From Gemmatimonadaceae bacterium (GTDB lineage: Bacteria; Gemmatimonadota; Gemmatimonadetes; Gemmatimonadales; Gemmatimonadaceae), in NCBI GenBank assembly GCA_017881685.1, contig JADGQR010000137.1:1-34320 (forward strand): a DNA stretch of 34,320 nucleotides. Direction: 5' to 3'. This document shows positions 1 to 7,727 of this stretch, in pieces; the stretch's first letter is position 1, and each line of letters opens with the position of its first letter. Under the pieces are notes generated by a model. The model was not told the origin of the DNA, ran no database searches, and saw nothing but the letters and a program-made list of their open reading frames with translations. Made by a program: the position numbers and the translations under genes.

Positions 1-210
1 GTCGATCGCATGCGGCACTTCGTCGAGAATTCGATCGGAATCGTCACCGCTCTCCTTCCGGTCCTCGGCTACGAGAAGGCGACAGAAATTGCAAAGGAAG
101 CTCTCGAATCAGGTCGCGGGGTCTACGACCTTGTCCTGGAGCGAGGGCTCATGACGCGCGAGGAGCTTGCCATGGCGCTGAATCCCGAGGCGATGACTGC
201 CCCACGCTAA
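1..210 (+). CDS. Class II fumarase / aspartate ammonia-lyase, C-terminal fragment
   Basis: The reading frame is open from base 1, so the gene starts outside the window and only its last 69 codons are seen. The residues match the C-terminal domain of the fumarase/aspartase superfamily: an NSIGIVTAL segment, then GYEKATEIAKEAL, then VLERGLMTREEL and a final NPEAMT, the usual last helix of these tetrameric lyases. Enzymes of this family add water or ammonia across fumarate in the cytoplasm. The catalytic SSxMPxKxN loop lies upstream and is not visible, so fumarase (FumC) cannot be separated from aspartase (AspA). Either would suit the respiratory genes that follow. The stop is followed by a 131-base gap before the oxidase operon. 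Confidence 0.85.
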   Translation, partial: VDRMRHFVENSIGIVTALLPVLGYEKATEIAKEALESGRGVYDLVLERGLMTREELAMALNPEAMTAPR

Positions 211-280
211 GTTTCTGCGGTGATTCCCGACTCCCTATACAGGGCAGTTGGGGTTATTTTCTAGCGTTTGTTACCTATTC

Positions 281-311
281 TGAGCGCTCGATGACTCCCG
301 TCGAGCGCTTA
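281..311 (+). promoter_or_regulatory. Stem-loop in the leader of the oxidase operon
   Basis: A perfect 9-base inverted repeat (AGCGCTCGA at 283-291 and TCGAGCGCT at 301-309, 9-base loop) lies 30 bases before the coxB start. No T tract follows it, so it is a poor intrinsic terminator for the upstream lyase. It could be an operator or an mRNA leader hairpin. The rest of gap 211-341 shows no gene. A Shine-Dalgarno AGGA lies five bases before the coxB ATG. Confidence 0.5.
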
Positions 312-341
312 ACGCAACCGATGGCTCAATAAGGACTCGGA

Positions 342-1604
342 ATGAAAGGAAATTCACGCCTGCGTCAGATCTTAACTCCAGGCCTGATAATCATGCTCGC
401 CCTGGCGTTTACAGCAGGGGCACAGACGTACCCCAACTCGACATTTCAGCCGCACTCCGAGCTCGGACGGTCGATCGATTTTCTGTGGAACCGGCTTTTT
501 CTCCTCGCCACAATCGTGTTTGTGCTGGTCGAAGGCGCGCTCATCTACGTGATCTTCCGCTATCGCCATACTGGAAAAGAGACAGAGAAGCCACCCCAGA
601 CGCACGGACATGCAGTTCTTGAAGTGATATGGACTTTGATTCCTGCTCTCATCCTTCTCTTCATCGCGGTTCCGACAGTTAGAATCATTTTCCAGACGCA
701 GGCGAAGGTTGCCGCCGGTGCTCTCGAGATCGACGTGATCGGACATCAGTGGTGGTGGGAATTCCGTTATCCCGAGTACAATATCACGACGGCCAACGAG
801 ATCTACATTCCAGTCGGCCGCACGGTGAACTTCAAACTCAATTCCAACGACGTCAATCACTCATTCTGGACGCCGGAGCTCGGCGGAAAGCGTGACCTGA
901 TCCCGAACCACACGAATTACATCTGGTTCACGCCCGATTCGACGATGAAGTCATCGGTGTGGAATGGGTTCTGTACGGAATACTGCGGGACGTCGCACGG
1001 GAAAATGCGCTTCCGCGTGTTCACAGTTCAGCCAGCCGAGTTTGCGAGCTGGGTCGCGGGGCAGCAGCGGCCGGCTACGTTCGGCGCGACGGCCCCGGCT
1101 GTTCCAGCGCCGGCCTCCGCTCCGACGGTCGCTCCGCCTCCGTCCAACGGCGCACAGCTCGCAAGTCTTCCGGTCGGGTACACCTTCCCGCACAATCAGC
1201 CGGAATTCGCTTATGCAAAGCCGAACACGCCAATTCCGGCGGATCTCAACTTCACCAAGGGTCTCACCGGAAGTGCCGCGCGAGGAATGCAGGTCTATTC
1301 CTCCGCTGCCTGCATCGGCTGTCACGCGATCAACGGCAACCCCTCGTCGGTTGGCGTGGTCGGACCGAACCTGACGCACTTTGGATCGCGTTCGACAATC
1401 GCCGCTGGAAATTTTCCAAACACGCCGGCGTACCTCGCGCTCTGGATCAAGAACGCGCGAAAGATGAAGCCCGGAGTCATCATGCCGACGCTCGGTCTCA
1501 ACGAGTATGATCCGCAGCTAAAAAAGCCAGTTGAAAAAGCAATGGGCGGGCTCGACGACCAGCAGATCGCTGACATCGTCGCCTACCTTTCGTCGTTGAA
1601 GTAG
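342..1604 (+). CDS. coxB: Cytochrome c oxidase subunit II with fused cytochrome c domain (caa3 type)
   Basis: This subunit takes electrons from the fused or external cytochrome c through the CuA centre and passes them to subunit I. The order is: signal-like hydrophobic segment (about 11-27), two transmembrane helices (about 52-72 and 93-117), a cupredoxin domain with the aromatic QWWWEF electron-entry stretch (136-141), and CuA ligands H173, C211, E213, C215, H219 and M222. A Pro/Ala linker (about 243-275) leads to a class I cytochrome c domain with CIGCH at 324-328 and a likely distal Met at 381 (IMPTLG). At 420 residues it has the length expected of the cytochrome c-fused form. The ATG at 342 has AGGA five bases upstream. 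It is the first gene of the operon; the gap to coxA is 12 bases. Confidence 0.97.
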   Translation: MKGNSRLRQILTPGLIIMLALAFTAGAQTYPNSTFQPHSELGRSIDFLWNRLFLLATIVFVLVEGALIYVIFRYRHTGKETEKPPQTHGHAVLEVIWTLIPALILLFIAVPTVRIIFQTQAKVAAGALEIDVIGHQWWWEFRYPEYNITTANEIYIPVGRTVNFKLNSNDVNHSFWTPELGGKRDLIPNHTNYIWFTPDSTMKSSVWNGFCTEYCGTSHGKMRFRVFTVQPAEFASWVAGQQRPATFGATAPAVPAPASAPTVAPPPSNGAQLASLPVGYTFPHNQPEFAYAKPNTPIPADLNFTKGLTGSAARGMQVYSSAACIGCHAINGNPSSVGVVGPNLTHFGSRSTIAAGNFPNTPAYLALWIKNARKMKPGVIMPTLGLNEYDPQLKKPVEKAMGGLDDQQIADIVAYLSSLK

Positions 1605-1616
1605 GGGAAATACAGA

Positions 1617-3473
1617 ATGGCCACGACAGCTGTGCCCGCCCACGCTGCCCACATCAATGAACACGCGTTCGATGAGCAGTCGGGTATCTGGGGCTGGCTC
1701 ACCACGGTAGATCACAAGCGGATCGGTGTTCTCTACCTCTTCACTGCGCTCGCGTTCTTCATCATCGGTGGTCTCGAGGCGGAAATCATTCGCCTTCAGC
1801 TTCAGGGACCGAACGGCCACATAGTATCGGCGGAGCTGTACAATCAGCTTTTCACGATGCACGGGACGACGATGATCTTCCTCGCCGTCATGCCTTTGTC
1901 CGCAGCGTTCTTCAACTTCCTGATTCCTCTGCAGATCGGAGCACGTGACGTTGCGTTCCCGCGCCTCAATGCATTCAGCTACTGGGTGTACGTGTTCGGC
2001 GGAATCTTCATCACGCTTCCGATTCTGTTCAACGTCGCTCCGAACGGCGGATGGTTCGGCTACGCTCCGCTGACGACAAAGCTGTTCGCTCCCGGCCTGA
2101 ACATCGACTTCTGGGTGATCGGTCTTCAGATCCTCGGCGTCTCGTCACTCGCTGCGGCTTTCAACTTCATCACGACGATCATCAACCTTCGCGCGCCCGG
2201 TATGTCGCTGATGCGCATGCCGATGTTCACGTGGATGTCGTTCATCGTGCAGTTCATGCTCATCCTGGCCTTCCCGGTCATCACGATCGCGCTCGTCTTC
2301 CTGCTGCTCGATCGCTTCTTCGGCACGCAGTTCTACGAAACTGCCGCAGGCGCTGATCCGCTTCTCTGGCAGCACCTTTTCTGGATCTTCGGACATCCTG
2401 AAGTTTACATCCTGATTCTGCCGGCATTCGGTCTTGTATCCGAAGTTCTGCCGACGTTCTCGCGCAAGCCGCTGTTCGGTTACCCCGTCATGGTTTACTC
2501 CGGCATGCTGATCGGTGTGCTCGGCTTCGGAGTCTGGGCTCACCACATGTTCGCCGTCGGATTGGGTCCAATCGGCGACAGCGTCTTCTCGCTCGTCACG
2601 ATGCTCATCGCGATTCCAACCGGTGTGAAGATCTTCAACTGGATCGCAACGATGGTCCAGGGACAGCTTCGATTCACGACGTCGATGATGTTCGGTATCG
2701 GACTCATCGCCCTCTTCACGATCGGTGGAATCTCCGGCGTCATGCACTCGTCGCCGCCGGCGGATCTTCAGCAGACCGACACGTACTTCATCGTAGCGCA
2801 CATCCACTACGTGCTGTTCGGCGGCTCGATCATGGGAATCTTCGCGGGCATCTATCTCTACTTCCCGAAGATCACCGGCCGCCTGATGGACGAGAAGCTC
2901 GGCAAGATTCACTTCTGGATCAACTTCGTCGGAATGAACCTCACGTTCTTCCCGATGCACTTCTCCGGAATGCTTGGAATGCCGCGCCGTATCTACACGT
3001 ACGATTCCGGTCAGGGCTGGGACACGTTCAATCTCATGTCCAGCATCGGCGCGTACATACTTGCCGTCGCGACGCTGATCTTCGCGTACAACTTCCTCAA
3101 GAGCCGCAAGCGCGGCGAGATAGCCGGATCGAATCCGTGGGGCGCGGGAACGCTCGAGTGGACGATCCCTTCGCCGCCGCCGGAGTACAACTTCGCGGTG
3201 CTGCCGACCGTAACGTCGCGATATCCCCTATGGGAAGGCGATGAGCGTGACGCTGAGAGCGCACGCATTAATTCCCAGGAAGGGAAGACTGCGGAAGATC
3301 TTCACATCGTCATGCCCTACAACACCATCAAGCCGGCGATCGTTGCCGGCGGATTGGTGATCATGTTCAGCGGACTCATCTTCGCCAAGGCTCTCATTTT
3401 CCTCGGCGCCGCTTTGATGGTCACGTCACTTTACAGCTGGCTGCTGAGCCCGCTCGAGCCGGAGCACCACTAA
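1617..3473 (+). CDS. coxA: Cytochrome c oxidase subunit I
   Basis: This is the catalytic heme-copper subunit that reduces O2 to water and pumps protons. Ligands are visible: heme a H82 and H397, heme a3 H395, CuB H260 with the cross-linked Y264 (GHPEVY), and the H309-H310 pair. E262 and the D of GARDVAFPRLN support a D-channel, and K338 in TGVKIFNW a K-channel, so it is an A1-type oxidase. After the twelve-helix core there is a C-terminal extension with two more hydrophobic helices (about 565-610), as in other caa3-type subunits I. GGGGAAA lies about eight bases before the ATG. CoxC begins three bases after the stop, so the two are cotranscribed. Confidence 0.98.
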   Translation: MATTAVPAHAAHINEHAFDEQSGIWGWLTTVDHKRIGVLYLFTALAFFIIGGLEAEIIRLQLQGPNGHIVSAELYNQLFTMHGTTMIFLAVMPLSAAFFNFLIPLQIGARDVAFPRLNAFSYWVYVFGGIFITLPILFNVAPNGGWFGYAPLTTKLFAPGLNIDFWVIGLQILGVSSLAAAFNFITTIINLRAPGMSLMRMPMFTWMSFIVQFMLILAFPVITIALVFLLLDRFFGTQFYETAAGADPLLWQHLFWIFGHPEVYILILPAFGLVSEVLPTFSRKPLFGYPVMVYSGMLIGVLGFGVWAHHMFAVGLGPIGDSVFSLVTMLIAIPTGVKIFNWIATMVQGQLRFTTSMMFGIGLIALFTIGGISGVMHSSPPADLQQTDTYFIVAHIHYVLFGGSIMGIFAGIYLYFPKITGRLMDEKLGKIHFWINFVGMNLTFFPMHFSGMLGMPRRIYTYDSGQGWDTFNLMSSIGAYILAVATLIFAYNFLKSRKRGEIAGSNPWGAGTLEWTIPSPPPEYNFAVLPTVTSRYPLWEGDERDAESARINSQEGKTAEDLHIVMPYNTIKPAIVAGGLVIMFSGLIFAKALIFLGAALMVTSLYSWLLSPLEPEHH

Positions 3474-3476
3474 ATC

Positions 3477-4127
3477 ATGTCAGCACCAACCGCAGGGCAC
3501 TACACCGCCACCGGGCTCGACAGCAGAAAGATCGCAATCTGGGCCTTCATCGGCTCGGAGTGCATGCTGTTCGTGTCGCTCATATCGACCTACCTGATCT
3601 ACAAGGGCCGAAGCGTCGTCGGACCTTATCCACACGAGGTTTGGGTTAGTCCGAGCGGCGAGCACTTCAAGCCGATTCTGAATATCCCGGTCACGTCGGC
3701 GTCGACCTTCGTGCTTCTCATGTCGTCGCTCTTCATGGTGCTCGCTCTTGCAGCGGTCCAGAACAAGGATCTTCCGAAGCGCACGCGCGGTGACAGGATT
3801 CTCGGATCGTCGAAGCTCTGGCTCTGGGCGACGGCCGCCGCAGGAACCACGTTCCTTGGCTTCCAGGCGTTCGAGTTCACGTCGTTCGTACATGAAGGCC
3901 TGACGATTCGCACGAATCTCTTTGGATCGTCGTTCTTCACGCTCACCGGATTCCACGGCGCGCACGTTACCGCCGGTGTGATCTGGCTTCTGACGCTTCT
4001 CGCGATCGATTATCGCAGAGGTCTCGGACCGAAGGATGCGCTCAACGTTGACATCGCCGCGCTGTACTGGCACTTCGTCGACGTTGTCTGGATCGCGATT
4101 TTCACGCTTGTTTACCTGATCAAGTAG
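3477..4127 (+). CDS. coxC: Cytochrome c oxidase subunit III
   Basis: A 216-residue integral membrane protein of the heme-copper oxidase subunit III family, which stabilises the core and holds lipid near the proton entry path. The hallmark SECMLFVSLISTYLIYKGR helix lies near residues 27-45, and the C-terminal GFHGAHVTAGVIW and WHFVDVVWIAIF stretches are typical. Five helices are apparent, which is the short bacterial form. An insertion rich in polar residues lies between helices one and two (about 46-65). It starts three bases after the coxA stop, without a strong Shine-Dalgarno site, suggesting translational coupling. Confidence 0.96.
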   Translation: MSAPTAGHYTATGLDSRKIAIWAFIGSECMLFVSLISTYLIYKGRSVVGPYPHEVWVSPSGEHFKPILNIPVTSASTFVLLMSSLFMVLALAAVQNKDLPKRTRGDRILGSSKLWLWATAAAGTTFLGFQAFEFTSFVHEGLTIRTNLFGSSFFTLTGFHGAHVTAGVIWLLTLLAIDYRRGLGPKDALNVDIAALYWHFVDVVWIAIFTLVYLIK

Positions 4128-4133
4128 GCGACG

Positions 4134-4496
4134 ATGGATAATCACACAGCTCATTCAGATTCCGCTCCTCTCGACGTCGCCCACGCGGAAGAAACGCATC
4201 ATCCGGGGTGGTCTGTCTACTGGAAGGTGGCACTGATCCTGGGGCTCATCACGGTGGCGGAAGTGTGGGGGTACTATGTGCCCTCGTTCGTCGCATCCCG
4301 TGCCTTCGTTCCGTCGCTGCTCGCCATGTCGGCGGTAAAGTTCGCGATCGTCGTGTCTTTCTACATGCACCTCAGGTACGACCACAAGCTGTTCCGTGCG
4401 CTGTTCACGGGTCCGCTTTTCATCGCCGCATCCACGCTCATCGCCCTGCTCTTTCTTTTCGGACAGCTCGTAGCGCGGTTCGGTCCCGCCAGGTAG
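4134..4496 (+). CDS. coxD: Cytochrome c oxidase subunit IV (prokaryotic type)
   Basis: A 120-residue protein with a His-rich polar N-terminus and three hydrophobic helices (about 30-48, 60-78 and 88-110). The segment VKFAIVVSFYMHLRYD and the terminal FLFGQLVARF match the small subunit IV / CtaF family that accompanies caa3 and bo3-type oxidases. It is an accessory membrane subunit without cofactors. The start is six bases after the coxC stop and the next gene follows after six bases, so it sits inside the operon. Confidence 0.9.
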   Translation: MDNHTAHSDSAPLDVAHAEETHHPGWSVYWKVALILGLITVAEVWGYYVPSFVASRAFVPSLLAMSAVKFAIVVSFYMHLRYDHKLFRALFTGPLFIAASTLIALLFLFGQLVARFGPAR

Positions 4497-4502
4497 CGCG
4501 TC

Positions 4503-5342
4503 ATGATGGTGCTGGCACTGTTGCACCCGTTCGGCCAGATGAGCTGGCTGAAATGGTCGATACATCCCAGCACCGTCATTGGCCTTGCAGCACTCGGCGC
4601 GATCTATCTGTGGCGCGCCCGTCAGGCTGGTCCGGGCGAAGAAGTAAGCGGATCACGGAAGCTCCTTTTCTTCTCCTCGCTCTTCCTGATCTTTGCGTCG
4701 CTGAACGGTCCGCTGCATGACCTGAGCGACGACTATCTCTTCAGCGCCCATATGGTGCAGCATCTGGTTCTCACTCTCGCGATGCCGCCGCTGATGATCG
4801 CCGGCATCCCGGGCTGGATGCTCCGACCCCTGCTTCGCAACCGTGTACTCGGCGCAATCGCTCGCAAGATCACGAAGCCGGCCTGGTGTTTCGTGATCTT
4901 CAATCTCGCAATTGCGATCTGGCATCTGCCGATGTTCTACAATGCGGCGATGGCGAACCACAACATCCACATCGTCGAACACCTCATTTTCATGGCGGCA
5001 GCAGTACTCATGTGGTGGCCGCTGACGAGCCAGCTTCCCGAGCTGCCGCGACTTCCGTATCCGGGACAGGTTCTTTACTGCTTCCTGATGACCCTGCCGA
5101 TGTCGGTTGTCGCGGTCTACATCACGCTGGCCGACCACATTCTTTATCCGGCTTATTCATCGGCGCCGCGAATTTTTCCGCTGTCGCCGATGGAGGATCA
5201 GATGCTTGGCGGTTTGATCATGTGGGTGCCAGGCGGACTGATCTTCGTGATCATCATGTCCGTGGTGTTCTACAAGTGGTCAGCCAGCGGCGAGGACAAC
5301 GCCGCTGGCGCTCAGGTGGACTGGAATCCGCGAGCCGTCTAG
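4503..5342 (+). CDS. ctaG: caa3-type oxidase assembly factor CtaG
   Basis: A polytopic membrane protein of 279 residues matching the Caa3_CtaG family, needed for assembly of caa3 oxidase (a different family from the copper chaperone Cox11, which is also called CtaG). Typical parts are HMVQHLVLTLAMPPLMIAGI near 82-101, IWHLPMFYNAA near 140, and HLIFMAAAVLMWWPL near 160-174. The start could be either of two adjacent ATGs (4503 or 4506). It closes the oxidase operon. Its TAG stop overlaps the TAG stop of the opposite-strand gene through a shared CTAG, leaving no space for a terminator between the two. Confidence 0.92.
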   Translation: MMVLALLHPFGQMSWLKWSIHPSTVIGLAALGAIYLWRARQAGPGEEVSGSRKLLFFSSLFLIFASLNGPLHDLSDDYLFSAHMVQHLVLTLAMPPLMIAGIPGWMLRPLLRNRVLGAIARKITKPAWCFVIFNLAIAIWHLPMFYNAAMANHNIHIVEHLIFMAAAVLMWWPLTSQLPELPRLPYPGQVLYCFLMTLPMSVVAVYITLADHILYPAYSSAPRIFPLSPMEDQMLGGLIMWVPGGLIFVIIMSVVFYKWSASGEDNAAGAQVDWNPRAV

Positions 5343-5869
5343 TGGTTTGAGCTTCCAGGTGGCACGTGGTGATCGTCGGTTCCCGTCAGTGCCTTGTCGA
5401 TATCGCTTCTCAGGCCTGGATGCCGGTGCCACATGAACCAGAACATTCCCGCGGCCGCGAGCAGATTCGCGATGAAGATCTGGTACCACGCCATTCCTCC
5501 GAGGCGAGACTCGGTGAGCAGCGTGGTGAGTCCGATTGCGCCGAGCTCGAAGGCGACGAACGCGATCAGAAATCCGGCGAGAATAGCCGGCGTGCGCGCG
5601 GACTGATGAACGATGCTGGCCATTATGACGCCGACGAGCATGAAGGCCACATAGTGGAACACCGTGTAGAAGAAAACGTGAAAGCCGACGGTGTCCGGCA
5701 TCATTGGAGGCTTGCCGAGGATGCTGATGAGCCCGGCGCCGAGGACGTTGGGCGTGTTGAGTGCGTGCCCCGCAGTCGTGTCGATGATCGCGAACCACAC
5801 GGCGATTATCGTGGCGCCGATGAACCCAGCGTAGACTCCTTCACGAATTGAACTATGCCGCTCAGCCAT
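5339..5869 (-). CDS. Uncharacterised four- to five-helix membrane protein
   Basis: No family is recognised. The protein has about 176 residues and hydrophobic helices near 11-30, 60-83, 90-112 and 128-147, with a soluble, His-rich C-terminus (HHVPPGSSNH). The reading frame also allows a TTG one codon earlier (5872), but the ATG at 5869 has GAGG at a better spacing of seven bases. It converges on ctaG with overlapping stops and is read from a region shared with dacB on the other strand. Position next to the oxidase operon hints at a membrane or respiratory role, but nothing in the sequence proves it. Confidence 0.75.
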   Translation of the reverse strand: MAERHSSIREGVYAGFIGATIIAVWFAIIDTTAGHALNTPNVLGAGLISILGKPPMMPDTVGFHVFFYTVFHYVAFMLVGVIMASIVHQSARTPAILAGFLIAFVAFELGAIGLTTLLTESRLGGMAWYQIFIANLLAAAGMFWFMWHRHPGLRSDIDKALTGTDDHHVPPGSSNH

Positions 5870-6046
5870 CAATCAGCCTCATTGTGGTGTCGTTAGCGGG
5901 AAGTTATCAAATGACCGCAGGTTTGCCTAGGCGTCGGTCTGCCGCTCTGCTTCCATGCCGTTTCGTCAAACCTCTGGTGTGAAATTCGCAATTGCGGTGT
6001 AGTATCGCCATGACGACGTACTGCACGTAACGACCAACCGAGATCA

Positions 6047-7609
6047 ATGCTGTTTCGAAAGCTTCGCATACTAACCGTAATCCTTCTCGCATCTGTTGCC
6101 GCTGCTCCAGTCCAGTCACAGACGAGAACGAAGAAGAAGACCACAAGCTCCGCTACACGACGCCGCGCTGCTGCGAAGAAAGCGGCGTCATCCAAGAAGT
6201 CTCGCAGGGCGGCAAAGACGCCAGCCGCTCCTGCGGTAAGCTCGACGGCACCCCGGACCGTCGCATCGCTGATGTCGGACATGACGTCGATGGCCGGACG
6301 GATTCGGAGCGGCAAGTTCGGGATCATGGCCATCTCGCTGACTCGGGGAGACACGCTCTTTTCCGAAAATGCTGGAACGGCGCTCATGCCGGCTTCGACC
6401 ATGAAGATGTTGACGAGCGCCGTGGCATTCGAGCGACTCGGTCCTTCATACCAGTTCAGCACGGATGTGCTGCACGATGGCACTCTCGGGCCTGACGGAA
6501 CGCTTTCGGGAAATCTCTACCTGAGAGGAGACGGCGATCCGTCGTTGTCAGGTCGTTACATGCCGGGCGGTCCGAGTGCACCAATGAATTATCTGGCCGA
6601 TCAGCTCGCGAGCCGCGGTGTGAAGCGAGTTACGGGCGATGTTATCGGAGACGCGTCAGCATTCGACGATCAGAAGATTCCCGAGGGATGGCTGACCAGA
6701 TATCTCCAGGCGGGGTACGCTGCTCGAGTATCGGGACTGTCGTTGAACGAGAATCTCGTGTGGGTGACAGTTACTCCCGATGGCGCGAAGCTCGAGCCGG
6801 CGACGAGCGCGATCCCGCTCATCAGCAACGTGAAGACGGTCGCCGGAAGCGGAGCAAGTCTTTCGGTGCGTCGTCAGGGTGACGGGACGATTCTCGTTTC
6901 CGGCCGCATCGGATCGAACTCGCCTCCGCGCCGTTACGAGTACGTAGTCGAGGATCCTGCGACGTTTGCTACTGGAGCGTTGAAAGCGGCACTCGTCGCC
7001 AGAGGTATTGCCGTAGACGGAAATATTCGTCTCGGCATCACTCCGGCGACGGCCGCAAAGATCGCAAGCATCCAGTCTCCCACGCTCGACCGCATCATCT
7101 CAGCGATGAACCGCGAAAGCATCAATCACTTCGCAGAGTTGTTGATGCGTGATGCCGCGAGGGGACCGCGACATGAAAAGCAGGGGAACGTCGCGAATGG
7201 CCAGGCATTGCTCCGCAACTTCTTCGCGACACGCGTCGGCGCTGACACCATGACGCTCGAGGTCCATGATGGAAGCGGCTTGTCTACTCTCGATCGGGTT
7301 ACGCCGCGCGAGATGGTGCAGATGCTGGCGTACGCGCACAATGCGAGCTGGGGCCCGTGGTTTCATGCGTCGCTTCCGGTCGCAGGAGAATCGGAGCTGT
7401 TGAAGCGCCGGATGCGGGGAGGCGCGGCTCAAGGCAACCTCCACGCGAAGACCGGAACGACGAACGATGTAATCGGACTCGGCGGCTATGTTACCGCACT
7501 GAACGGGGAAGTGATTGCGTTCTCGTTCATCTACAACGGCAACGATCGCTGGACCGCCAAGTCGATGATCGATGTGATGGGTGCAACACTCGCCAACTTC
7601 GCCAGATAG
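6047..7609 (+). CDS. dacB: D-alanyl-D-alanine carboxypeptidase/endopeptidase, PBP4 type (peptidase S13)
   Basis: A periplasmic penicillin-binding protein that trims or cleaves peptidoglycan peptides. A signal peptide (about 1-24, ending near VQSQ) is followed by an unusually basic Lys/Arg/Ala/Ser-rich stretch (27-60). The active-site motifs are all present: S117-T-M-K120, S358-I-N360 (in MNRESINHFAE) and K468-T-G470. DGSGLS at 408-413 is also typical of S13 enzymes. The 520 residues fit the family. The basic segment, rich in AAKK and RR, is low-complexity and may bind the wall or nucleic acid; that is inference. A large inverted repeat follows eight bases after the stop. Confidence 0.93.
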   Translation: MLFRKLRILTVILLASVAAAPVQSQTRTKKKTTSSATRRRAAAKKAASSKKSRRAAKTPAAPAVSSTAPRTVASLMSDMTSMAGRIRSGKFGIMAISLTRGDTLFSENAGTALMPASTMKMLTSAVAFERLGPSYQFSTDVLHDGTLGPDGTLSGNLYLRGDGDPSLSGRYMPGGPSAPMNYLADQLASRGVKRVTGDVIGDASAFDDQKIPEGWLTRYLQAGYAARVSGLSLNENLVWVTVTPDGAKLEPATSAIPLISNVKTVAGSGASLSVRRQGDGTILVSGRIGSNSPPRRYEYVVEDPATFATGALKAALVARGIAVDGNIRLGITPATAAKIASIQSPTLDRIISAMNRESINHFAELLMRDAARGPRHEKQGNVANGQALLRNFFATRVGADTMTLEVHDGSGLSTLDRVTPREMVQMLAYAHNASWGPWFHASLPVAGESELLKRRMRGGAAQGNLHAKTGTTNDVIGLGGYVTALNGEVIAFSFIYNGNDRWTAKSMIDVMGATLANFAR

Positions 7610-7617
7610 GAACTACA

Positions 7618-7727
7618 AACCCAGAGAGTCCGGAGTTTTCAGATTGGAGTGTTGAGTCGTGAGTATTGAGTGACTCAAAACTCAATCACTCAAGACTTAT
7701 GACTGAAAACTCCGGACTCTCTGGGTT
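7618..7727. terminator. 110-base palindromic element between convergent genes (copy 1)
   Basis: Perfect 25-base inverted arms at 7618-7642 and 7703-7727 (cores GAGAGTCCGGAG and CTCCGGACTCTC) enclose about 60 bases made of repeated TGAGT words on the left and ACTCA words on the right, which can pair in part. The right arm runs into the stop codon of the minus-strand gene. In minus-strand transcripts the stem is followed by TTTGTAGTT. The most likely job is a bidirectional terminator for dacB and the dehydrogenase. A second copy lies at 17712-17833. Confidence 0.85.

Noticed and set aside
248-276. A sigma-70 promoter TTGGGG-17-TTACCT before coxB
   Set aside because: The -10 matches the consensus at only two of six positions; not strong enough to report as a feature.
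2145-2960. A 271-residue minus-strand frame opposite coxA
   Set aside because: Arg/Asp/Glu/His-rich composition typical of antisense translation of a membrane protein; no motif.
7618-7727. The large palindromes as insertion sequences
   Set aside because: They carry no ORF, and copy 1 has no flanking target duplication; a terminator or dispersed palindrome explains them better.
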